Below, one piece after another: positions 35,151 to 44,500 of a stretch of DNA of 64,000 nt. The first letter of the stretch is position 1. Each line of letters starts with the position of its first letter. The position numbers and the translations under genes are program-made. The notes under the pieces were generated by a model. That model worked only from the letters and a program-made list of their open reading frames with translations, did not search any database and was not told where the DNA came from. This DNA comes from Sporosarcina gallistercoris (lineage in GTDB: Bacteria > Bacillota > Bacilli > Bacillales_A > Planococcaceae), in assembly GCF_014836415.1 (NCBI RefSeq), contig NZ_JACSQY010000009.1:87774-151773 (forward strand), written 5' to 3'.

Positions 35151-37311
35151 ATTTTAACTCAGCTAAAAATTCACCTAGTTTTTTCACACTAGCTGTTTCA
35201 TCTGTTACGGTTTCATCTAACAGCTTTTTTTGTCGATCAAGAGCACTTGTCAATGTTGTGATTTCGACTGAAACGTCCGCATTGGCTTGCTCTTTTTTCA
35301 CCTTCAATGAATGGATGGTGTCGAACAGGTCTTCATGACCAACGATTCTACCAGCGCCCCACATAAGTTTTTCTTTTGGAGCTTCCATGACATAGTCTGT
35401 GAAGTAATCATATACTTCCTTATCGAAGTCATACGCGTACCAGTTGTTATCGATTTCGTATAAATACTCGTCCAAAGGAGCAGCGATATCGCCTTTCTCC
35501 AATGCAGCAATAGATGCTGCTAAGTTCGTGACGTTATTTTGTGCGTGTTCATGAGGAAAAATTGGTTCGTCCTCCCACGTTAACCGGACAAATTGGTCTT
35601 CAGCATATTTAAAGGCAGCCAGTAAACCACTGTTCAATTCACGGCTTTCCTCATAGAGTTTCTTTGCTGTATCCGTATCACCTTTTTTGAGTGCAGCTGC
35701 GTATTCTTCATTCACTTCAGCTACCTTCGTATTCACCTCTTCTGCAAGTATTGCGACACGATCGATTTCTTCAATCAAACCATCTGAATCGACCGATGCT
35801 TGTTTGAATACTGCTGTGTCGACCTTTTCTTTCATCGCGTTCAGACGAGTGGTGAAGTCCAGTGGCACAATTGCCGTCTGGTCGTAATGCATGGTAAGTA
35901 ATCCATAGAGATTCAAGTGGAATTTCAGCGCCTCTGCATTGAATGCATCTTCACTATCGAATTGGGAGTGATAATGGGAGTGCATGAATTCGCTATCTTG
36001 AAAATCATTACGAAGTGCAGGGACACCTGCAATACCGAATGAGAAGTCATCCGACCACGTACGTAATGGAGAGACGACCGAAATTCCATCTTTATACACA
36101 TCGGAAAGCTTTGGAACTTCCTTTGCAAACTCAGTCAGGTAGTTATTCAGCTCATAGACGGAGCGTATTTCATCTTGAGTCGTATGTTCAAATGCTGGGA
36201 GTTCAAAGTTCATATTGGCAAATGTTTTTCCAACCCATTCAGGGTGGATGTTGAAGATTTGGTTGTAAGCTCCTGTGGACCAATCGTATCGGGAGTTCGA
36301 AACGCCCCATTCTTCGGCCGCAAGCGCGTTGAAGATGATCGTCTTTTCGGGTTGATAGCCGCTGTCGATCATCCCTTTTGCGATTCCCATCAACAGACCG
36401 ATTGCCGCGTTGTCATCCTGGAATCCTGCAAAATAAGAATCGTAATGCCCGGATAGGAGGATATAGGAATCGGGATCTTTACCAATGATTTTCCCGTAGT
36501 AATTGTACGATTCCCCATCCATTTTCACAGTGGATTTTGCATCGAACTTGACGGTAAGGTTCCCTGTATCACTTGCTTCCAAGGCCTTCTTTAGATTCCC
36601 TGCATCTGTTTGGGACATGGAAAACGCAGGCGCATCATCTGGTCCGCAAATATCCTGTGCATTCAACGCATCGGGATCCACTTCGCCATACCCGGCTTCT
36701 TGCACTGCAATCACCGCGGCCGCTCCTTTTAGATGAGCTTGGTACGTCGGATAGTTAATCCACCATTCTTCCCGTTGATTGATATCGATCAAAACGAGTT
36801 TCCCTTGGATATCGAGCCCTTCCAAATCGGCAGCAGTCCCTTTACCCGCATAGACTACCTCAAGTTCCTTCACACCTTTTGTGTCGAAGTTGACTTGATA
36901 CCCACCTAGCACAGCAAGATGTTCTTGTCCATCCACGTCTGTAAAGGTCAAATCCGCTTTCTCGAATTCCCAGCTATCGACCTTGAACTTATCTTTTGTC
37001 ACTTCAACAAGACCGATTTTCTTCATTTCTTCCCCGATTTTTTCACCTATCTTCCGTTCCGCCTCCGATCCGGCAGTACGATAGCCTAATTTCTCATTGG
37101 TTTTATATTCTTCCAATCCCTTAGTGAAGTCAAAAGCATACTCTACATCCACTGATGATAAGTACTGTTCCTTTCCATCGGTAACGGGAACCGTCTTTGC
37201 ATCCTCAACTGACTCCTCCTTCACTTCAGGCGTTTCTTCTTGTGGCGTACACGCTGCAAGTGACATTCCGACAAGCATCGACAACGTCAAGCAGCTCACA
37301 ATCTTTTTCAT
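35149..37311 (-). CDS. M28-family zinc peptidase lipoprotein with PA-like insert
   Basis: This 720-residue protein has a lipoprotein signal ending SLAAC (Cys21). A PA-type domain at about 125-265 (KLVLIDINQREEWW, AAAVIAVQEAG) precedes an M28 catalytic domain. Metal ligands are visible as His289 and Asp291 in SGHYDSY, Asp299/300 in FQDDNAA, Glu333/334 in AAEEWG, and His448 in SHYHSQFDS. Residues about 490-720 form a helical C-terminal extension. Known relatives are aminopeptidases and carboxypeptidases, so it probably trims peptides at the cell surface, feeding peptide importers such as the opp system. AAAGGA precedes the ATG. It is monocistronic. Confidence 0.88.
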   Translation of the reverse strand: MKKIVSCLTLSMLVGMSLAACTPQEETPEVKEESVEDAKTVPVTDGKEQYLSSVDVEYAFDFTKGLEEYKTNEKLGYRTAGSEAERKIGEKIGEEMKKIGLVEVTKDKFKVDSWEFEKADLTFTDVDGQEHLAVLGGYQVNFDTKGVKELEVVYAGKGTAADLEGLDIQGKLVLIDINQREEWWINYPTYQAHLKGAAAVIAVQEAGYGEVDPDALNAQDICGPDDAPAFSMSQTDAGNLKKALEASDTGNLTVKFDAKSTVKMDGESYNYYGKIIGKDPDSYILLSGHYDSYFAGFQDDNAAIGLLMGIAKGMIDSGYQPEKTIIFNALAAEEWGVSNSRYDWSTGAYNQIFNIHPEWVGKTFANMNFELPAFEHTTQDEIRSVYELNNYLTEFAKEVPKLSDVYKDGISVVSPLRTWSDDFSFGIAGVPALRNDFQDSEFMHSHYHSQFDSEDAFNAEALKFHLNLYGLLTMHYDQTAIVPLDFTTRLNAMKEKVDTAVFKQASVDSDGLIEEIDRVAILAEEVNTKVAEVNEEYAAALKKGDTDTAKKLYEESRELNSGLLAAFKYAEDQFVRLTWEDEPIFPHEHAQNNVTNLAASIAALEKGDIAAPLDEYLYEIDNNWYAYDFDKEVYDYFTDYVMEAPKEKLMWGAGRIVGHEDLFDTIHSLKVKKEQANADVSVEITTLTSALDRQKKLLDETVTDETASVKKLGEFLAELK

Positions 37312-37399
37312 GTATCACAGTCCTTTTCGTTTTTTTATGACTAGCTTATTAAACGCTAAGAACAGGTTTTTCGCAAGACTCATTTTTGAAAAAACTAAA

Positions 37400-37464
37400 A
37401 GGTACCTATGCGCGAAACAAACATGAATGGGAAACAAACACGAAAGTTTCTTGCGAAGGTACCT
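37400..37464. repeat. KpnI-ended palindromic repeat, copy 1
   Basis: A 65-base imperfect palindrome bounded by AGGTACCT at both ends has GCGCGAAAC and GTTTCTTGCG as inner arms. Its middle contains a duplicated AAACAAACA motif. A shorter relative lies at 47870-47917. It sits just after the beta-helix/AAA gene and could serve as its terminator, though no T tract follows. Confidence 0.6.
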
Positions 37465-37473
37465 ATTAAAGAT

Positions 37474-40400
37474 TCAGCTCTCCAACAAAACCAAATCACC
37501 TATTGTAATCTCTTTTTTCAATCCATCACTCAACTGGCTACTGCTCGCAATCGCCATTCTATAGTCGACTTTCCGAGTCATTTCTTTAGCCATCTTCTTA
37601 GCCAGACCCGCATTTCCGAAGTGGTCGTCTCTATTTTGATAAATGTCTTGGTAATGTCCATACAGCATATTTTTCGCTTCTATCGTGAGGACATATCCTT
37701 GAATATAGAGTTCGGTAATTTCCATGAGTTCTTCAGGCGTATAATCATCAAAATGTAACGTGAGCCCGAAACGGCGGCGGAGTCCTGCGTTGCTGTCCAG
37801 GAAACGGGTCATTTCTTTCTCATAGCCTGCCGCGATCAGCAAGAACTCTCCTTGTCGATCGGACATCTGCTTCAGCAATACTTCCACCGCTTTTTTACCG
37901 TAGTCATTCTCTCCGCTACCTGCGAGTGTATACGCTTCGTCGATGAACAGCGCACTTCCCATTGCCCGTTCAATCTGATCAGCTGTGCGCTTCTCTGTTT
38001 CACCGATATGAGTACCGACTAAATCGCTGCGATCCACTTCAATCAGCTCGCCTCGTTCGAGTAATCCGAGCGCTTGATAGATACCTGCAAGCACGCGGGC
38101 GACCTCTGTTTTACCTGTCCCGGGTTTTCCGATCAGCAACGTATGGTTCATCAGCTTTTCGGCTGAATGGTTTTCCCTTTTGTAATACCTCATCAGTTCA
38201 ATCATTTCATCAATTTCAGCTTTCACTTTTTCCAGACCGATGAACTGATGGAGTTCCGCTCTTTTCTTCGAAAGCAGTTCCTCGTCAATGGGAACCTTGT
38301 AACTCTTAACATCCCGCTTTCCTACTGCCTGAAGTACGTCTTCTTCTTCAAAAGTCGTCAATAACTCTTCTGTCCATTGGTCCCGTGAGAACTTGGCAAT
38401 TCTCAAGGACTGGGCTAGTCCGATTTGATCGTAAAGTGTGCGTGCCATTCGAGCATTACTAAATGTCTGGTCGCGCTTACGATATCGTTCAATGAACTCA
38501 TTCTGAATCGCACGCTGTGCAGCTTCTGTTACAGAATAACTTCCTTCACAGTTGGATAACACTATTCGCAATAGTTCGTCAGGTGTATAGTCCTCGAAGA
38601 AAAGCTTTTCAGTAAATCGATCTTTCAGACCCGGATTGGACGTTAAGAAGCGATCCATATCCTCCGTATAACCTGCAGCAATCACGACAAATTCACCACG
38701 ATGATTTTCCATCGCAGGCAGCAATGTGTCGATCACTTTTTGTCCATAATCGTTGCTTGAGTTCTTTCCTGCTATAAGGGAGTATGCTTCGTCTATGAAT
38801 AGTACCCCGCCCATCGCTTCTTGGATTTTCATCTTCGTTAATTCCTCAGAACTCCCTACATGGGTTCCAACAAGATCTTCCCGCTTCACTTCAACGAGAT
38901 GCCCTTTTTCCAATAGACCGAGCCACTTAAAAACCCCGCCCATGAGTCGTGCAACGGTCGTCTTCCCTGTGCCTGGATTCCCTTGGAAGACCATATGGGG
39001 TGCAACCACCTCAATGGTTGGTAACCCTTTTTCTGCTTTGAATTGATTGATTTCCACTAAGTTTTTCATATCGCGAATTTTATCTTTAATCACTTCAAGA
39101 CCGATATACTCGTCCAGCGCATTCATTAAGACGTTCATCATTTCTTCATTAACAGGTGAATCTTTTGCTTTAGTTTGTTTTGCCAGTGTGCCCACGTTAA
39201 CTCGTCCATCTTGTCCTGCTGAAACTGCAGGTACCGACAACTCTGTGTTTTTCAGTAATGGGTTACTGTCATCCAGTCTATCCAGATCTCCCGCACGGTT
39301 GTTGTCAAAGTGACAATCTTCCAATAGAGGAGCGGATTTCTCTACACGTAATCCCGCCTTTTTTCCATTCATCACCTGCATCGATTTAAAGATAGCCGAA
39401 GGGCACTCTTTCAAAACGATTTGGTCATCACGATGCCCGTGCACTCTAGTATCCGTCACTTCAATACGTTCCACCTGACTGAACGACACTCCAGACGAAT
39501 TGCCTTCGTAAAGCTCGCACTCTGTCAGGGAAACTTCGGCAGATTTCGATGCGCTCACTTGCGGTCTTTTATGATGAAACAGAACCGTCCGCTCCATTGA
39601 CACGACTGTCCCAGGACCTATGAGCACCCCATTTTTTTCTCCATTTGAAATCCTGCAATCTGCAATTTGTGCTTGAACATCGGAACCTAGTGAAATGTTG
39701 GAACCTTTCTGATCAGAGATAATACAGTTGTATACATTCAACGTCGATTCTTTAGCCGACAAGCCCACGCTTTTCCCACTTTTCACTTCAGTTGCAGAAA
39801 CCGTCAATTCAGAGTGTTCCGAAGCAAAAACCTGAGCGCTCTTATGATGACTCACTCGGGAATCGGAAATCTTCACTTGACTGTCGGCAGCGTAAATCCC
39901 TTTGTTTTTTCCTTTCTCAATGTCACAATCGAGAATCGTTAAAACACTTTCGGAAAATGCAGACAGCTGCGTCATCTGGTGGTACTTCACCACGGATTCA
40001 ATGATCGTACACGTAGAATTCACGCAAACTATCCCCCTGTCTTTCCCTGAGACCAACCGCGTTCGTTTCATCGATACATTGCTTTGTTCAATACAAATTA
40101 ACTGATCGCTTTTTTGACCTTTGAATAGCGAGTCCGTAATCTCAGCAGAGGAATTGCTGATGCTCACTCCCTCGGATTCTCCGTTTTCGAATGTACTGGA
40201 CTCGACTTGGAAGTGAGAGTCATTTTTAAGGTCGACATGAGCGAGATGCTGCATGTTGAAGTTACAGTTTTTGATGATTCCTTTTGAATGATCACTAGAA
40301 ATTCCAGTTGCCTTCCCTAAATAGAAGTTCGTCTGCTCCAAAGCTAAGAAGCTGTCTTCTTCCATGGAAATTTGTGCTCCGCTATTTCCGATGATGGAAC

Positions 40401-40977
40401 TCTTCGTAACCGTGCATCGACTGCCGCCTGTCAGGCTGATTCCCTCTTCTTGTCCACTTAAAATTCCGCAATCCGTCAGGGCAAGTTCCCCTCCATCCTG
40501 CACAGCAAGTTGTGCATTCTCGGTTGTTTCTTCTATTATACAATCGAACAGAGCGAGACACCCTGACACTTCAATGCCCTGTATATTTTTTTTGAATCCG
40601 GTATGCTCTGCCGACACGTTTGCCTTCTCATCCACTCGCATCGCTTTTCCTTGAATCTTAGAGAAAAGACAGTGATGAAGCGTTACTTGCCCTGACTCGA
40701 TATGTAGTCCATAGTCAACCGGCGCCGTGCCGTTTCCGACAGTGATCGATTCAATCCGAACTTCATCCGCTGCATCGATATGTATACCGCCTGTTATGCA
40801 GACTGACCGTGCGTCCTCACTTGCACTTCGAAGGATAAGCGGCTTATCAATTTGTAAGTATTCATGGTAGATGCCATCTTCAATTTCCACCGTATCTCCG
40901 TGCAAAGCTGACTGAATTGCGGATGTGATTGTTGGATAGCTTGAATCGGGACGCACTGAAACGTTTAGGATCGTCAT
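37474..40977 (-). CDS. Right-handed beta-helix protein fused to two CbxX/SpoVK-type AAA+ ATPase domains
   Basis: This 1167-residue protein has no signal peptide or membrane span, so it should be cytoplasmic. Residues 1-575 are short right-handed beta-helix repeats of the NosD/pectate-lyase type, many containing the pattern S-x-x-x-I-x-D-S or C-x-I-x-x-G-x-x-x-G-I. A linker with EYIGLEVIKDKIRDMKNLVEI leads to AAA+ domain 1 (Walker A GNPGTGKT 666-673, Walker B VLFIDE 725-730) and domain 2 (Walker A GKPGTGKT 950-957, Walker B near 1009-1014). The AAA+ domains resemble rubisco activase CbxX, SpoVK and the type VII secretion ATPase EccA. It may remodel a partner recognised by the beta-helix. It stands alone, with AAGGAGG before the ATG. 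Confidence 0.9.
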   Translation of the reverse strand: MTILNVSVRPDSSYPTITSAIQSALHGDTVEIEDGIYHEYLQIDKPLILRSASEDARSVCITGGIHIDAADEVRIESITVGNGTAPVDYGLHIESGQVTLHHCLFSKIQGKAMRVDEKANVSAEHTGFKKNIQGIEVSGCLALFDCIIEETTENAQLAVQDGGELALTDCGILSGQEEGISLTGGSRCTVTKSSIIGNSGAQISMEEDSFLALEQTNFYLGKATGISSDHSKGIIKNCNFNMQHLAHVDLKNDSHFQVESSTFENGESEGVSISNSSAEITDSLFKGQKSDQLICIEQSNVSMKRTRLVSGKDRGIVCVNSTCTIIESVVKYHQMTQLSAFSESVLTILDCDIEKGKNKGIYAADSQVKISDSRVSHHKSAQVFASEHSELTVSATEVKSGKSVGLSAKESTLNVYNCIISDQKGSNISLGSDVQAQIADCRISNGEKNGVLIGPGTVVSMERTVLFHHKRPQVSASKSAEVSLTECELYEGNSSGVSFSQVERIEVTDTRVHGHRDDQIVLKECPSAIFKSMQVMNGKKAGLRVEKSAPLLEDCHFDNNRAGDLDRLDDSNPLLKNTELSVPAVSAGQDGRVNVGTLAKQTKAKDSPVNEEMMNVLMNALDEYIGLEVIKDKIRDMKNLVEINQFKAEKGLPTIEVVAPHMVFQGNPGTGKTTVARLMGGVFKWLGLLEKGHLVEVKREDLVGTHVGSSEELTKMKIQEAMGGVLFIDEAYSLIAGKNSSNDYGQKVIDTLLPAMENHRGEFVVIAAGYTEDMDRFLTSNPGLKDRFTEKLFFEDYTPDELLRIVLSNCEGSYSVTEAAQRAIQNEFIERYRKRDQTFSNARMARTLYDQIGLAQSLRIAKFSRDQWTEELLTTFEEEDVLQAVGKRDVKSYKVPIDEELLSKKRAELHQFIGLEKVKAEIDEMIELMRYYKRENHSAEKLMNHTLLIGKPGTGKTEVARVLAGIYQALGLLERGELIEVDRSDLVGTHIGETEKRTADQIERAMGSALFIDEAYTLAGSGENDYGKKAVEVLLKQMSDRQGEFLLIAAGYEKEMTRFLDSNAGLRRRFGLTLHFDDYTPEELMEITELYIQGYVLTIEAKNMLYGHYQDIYQNRDDHFGNAGLAKKMAKEMTRKVDYRMAIASSSQLSDGLKKEITIGDLVLLES

Positions 40978-41527
40978 GTATCTTTCCTCCTTTCTTTCGT
41001 TAAGTTAACTCAGTCTGGATACACTTTTAGAGAGTACTTTTCTTCAAGTGACATGTCGAACTTTAGCTCGCTACTAGGTAACGAGCAGACATAAAAAAGA
41101 AACTGCAAAGAAACAGTCTCCTGACCACTTAATGGTTTTCGATCAATGAATTATATCCCCATTTTAACATACTAGTCAGCAGTGATGCAGTCATTGAGCC
41201 ACCTGCGATAAGATAAAACACACAGCTTATCCACACAAAAAATAATATTGGATATTAAAACAAATACAACAGTTTTTTGTACTGTTCCTTTCCATTCGTT
41301 ACATGAGCGTATGTTCCATAGTCACCCACATATACACTTTACTCCCTCACTCCCATAACTCCTCCATCCCCCAACTTCATAATGAATCCCAAGACAATTT
41401 CCATGCAAAACAAAAATCCCTAACCCGCTGTGACTTACCAGTGGTTAAGGATTTTGTTTTTCCATTTTCACTATACCTAAATCGTTTTACGCCAATTCAA
41501 TCAGTGACTTTTTTGCTCTAGAGTCTA
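40978..41527. other. Intergenic region before the beta-helix/AAA gene
   Basis: This 550-base gap contains the leader of the beta-helix/AAA gene and, near its far end, the terminator of the GH84 gene (41407-41460). I did not find a clear sigma-A promoter; a TTGAAG about 75 bases before the ATG lacks a convincing -10. No gene is seen. Confidence 0.45.
41407..41460 (-). terminator. Intrinsic terminator after the GH84 gene
   Basis: AAAACAAAATCCTTAACC pairs with GGGTTAGGGATTTTTGTTTT (about 18 bp) over a 16-base loop. The U-rich 3' arm lies within the stem. It is 68 bases past the stop codon. Confidence 0.75.
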
Positions 41528-44500
41528 TCATTCCTGCCTGTTGGCAATCAGCGTGTCTGCACCTTGTGTTAGCCCAAGGTGAGCCGCCTCCGTGATTTGG
41601 TTCTTTCGTAATTGCTTATCCAGCAAAGACTTGAACTTATTCAATTCATGAATGACTTTTTCATTTCGCTTCTCTTCATCTTTCTTATCTTTGTCTTTAT
41701 CTTTATGCTTAGTTGCGGTTTCCTCTATCTTCTTGATCTGTTTTTCTAATTCGCTCCCCGCTTTTTTGTCTAGAATATCACCGGACTCTTCGTATTGTTC
41801 AAGTAGAGTCAACAGATCTGCAATTTCAGTGATTGGCAGTGATGCCCCTTTTTCAACAGTGACAGTTGAAGTCTTTATGGCATCTTCAACTCCGTCCTCC
41901 GACAAGGTGAATGTGATTTTGTAAGTTCCCGGTAATTGGTTGTCAAAATCCCTAGAGTCGATGACTACCGTTTGCGTCGCATCATTTCCTTTTGAATCTA
42001 ATGCACGCGTTATCAGTGATCGCAAATCCAATTCTTCTCCCGCTGTGATGGTAGCGTTTTCCACCTCTAATTCAAGAGTCAACGGATTGACTGCCAAATT
42101 GTCCAGTGCTGCTGTCAGGTTAGTTACAGCCTGATCCACTTCAGCTTGTGTTGCATCCGGTTTCTGGTTCACTGCTTTCGCTTCGAGCAACGCTTTACTC
42201 AATACTTCCCAGCTTTCAGCAGTATAGTCGGCCTGCTCTTTCTTCTCGGCTTCTTCAATGGATGCGGCAAGCGCCTCTTTCGTAACCTTCTCCACGAGAT
42301 CTTGGTTGTTGGAAATGTTCATCTCATAGATGAGAGGCTGGATATCTCCCCAAGACAATTTGATTTCAAAAATATGGTCATAAGATGAATTGTAGAATGT
42401 ATTCAGGCTGCTATCGAGTGTCCCTAATTCAACCCATTGTTCCGTACCCACTCTTGCACTGACAGTTGCATTGGAGATATTCTTCGATCCTTGGACAATC
42501 GTGATTGCCGTTGCGTCCGTTTTTTCCGATAGACGAACCGTTAATGATCCATCTGTCCGATCCGTCATATTCGGCTTGAAAGCCGTCGTCAAATCTCCAT
42601 CAAATAACCGGTCCGGACCGAATCCTTCTTCCTCAATCGGATCCGCTGCATACGTCGGGTTATTATCCGTCTTGACGAACTCTCCACCGTTAATCAGAAT
42701 TTCATTGATATGCGCAAATCGAGTCGGGTAATTGGCTGTATAGATAATCCGGATGTATTTCGCTTCAATACCGCCAATTGCGTCATTTCCGAAATAGTAA
42801 TTACCTGGATTCACGGAATCATGCGTGTAGCCGTCTCTGATTTTATCTGCGTAATCCGGTTTTCCGCCAGCTAGATTATCCTGCCCATCGCCCAGCGTCG
42901 CAACATCCGTCCATGTTTCGTTATCCATCGATACTTGCACTTTGGCATCGCGGATATAGTTCACGTCGTTTTCATCGTTATAGACTCGGAGACTGTTGAA
43001 AACCCGTGGCTCTCCTACGGAATAGGTGATGGTTTCACCTTTTCTTTGATAATCAGCAAAAATCGTTTTGGTTCCGTAGTTCTTATCGAACAGATTCAAC
43101 AACGTGCCTTTCTTTCTGGAATCATTCTCCGAATAAGTAGGCGCAATCCCCATTGTCGTCCCCACGAACTCCGGTCCATGCAGTTCCTTGGAAGTGACAT
43201 CGAATGCATCCAAGTTGAATGTGACTGCTTCGTCTGTCTCGTTGACTAAGCGTACGTAACGGGCAAGCGTCCCTTCAGCAGGCGTGACCCATTCCACTCC
43301 ATTAGCTGATGCTTGAAGTGTCAATTTCCTACTAGTTTCAGTCGCAGCAACATTTGCCAACTCTTTGATACGCTCCAGTTTCACACCGATATACTCATTT
43401 GACTGTAGTGTGATGTCCTGCGTTGGACTCAAGCTCGTTTTTTCAAGCGTATGCTGAGAAGAGATCCCTTTATACGCTTCATTGTTCGTGTACGTGAACC
43501 CGGAGTCCTTCTTTGCAGCTTCCACTTGGATGCCGCTGAATTTCAGCCAGACAGGGACGTCTTTCAGGTTCTTTATCCGGACATATCTTGCTTGGATACC
43601 TGTCAGATCCTCTGCGATTTTGTCCATTCCCGACGCTTTCCCTTTATACTCTTTGAATTTTGTATACGTCACATTGTCCGTTGAGTATTCCAGCTGGTAA
43701 TCCGTCCATTTATCGACGTTGTCTCTGCCGATATCGAAGGAGACTTTGCCCAGCTCTCTGACTTTCAGCAAGTCTACACCGATGTAATCACCGGCAACAG
43801 AGGTATCTTTCACAGTACCGGATGGATTGTACCAGACAAACGTCGTGTCGTTCCCGTCGAACAAATTCGCTTCCGTTCCTTGGTAGATTTTGAAATGCTC
43901 CGGCACAATTAGTGTGGATTCAAACACTTCAGTTTCGTCCTGTTGTTCGTTGACGACAATATCTTTGACCCCAAACCATGTGCCTTCACGATTTTCGGTC
44001 GCAATTAGACGAACGCCTTTTACTTTCAGATTCAAGTTGTCTTCAGCGACCTGTTTGACATGGCCATATACCTTGCCTTCGACATCGACCCACGTATCGC
44101 CGTCCACTGTATACTGCAGCTTACTTGCTGTGAAGGTATCGTTGTCATTTCCGATCCTTCCAAGTTCAAAACGTGCTGAATTGAGCGTAAATGACTTCTC
44201 ATACAAAACGCCGATATACGTGCCTGCGGCGATGGAGCTCGGATTCTTGTATACGACATCCGTATTGGTGTTGTTATCCAATAGATTCTTCAAGTCCCCT
44301 GCAGGCGTATCCGTACGGTTCGTAATCACCCTCGCTGTGTTCAAGTCCGGATTCACAATGGATTGGACCTTGGAGGACACATCATTCAATAAGGTTTTGA
44401 CGAATGGGACGATGTGCTGGACACCGACTTCTGCATATTGGTAATGATCGATATATCTGAATGGGTGATTCTTTGAAGAATCGAAAGCGGCTTGACCTTG

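Noticed and set aside
37408..37758. 116-residue plus-strand frame
   Set aside because: It runs through the KpnI-type repeat and antisense to the end of the beta-helix/AAA gene, without a ribosome binding site.
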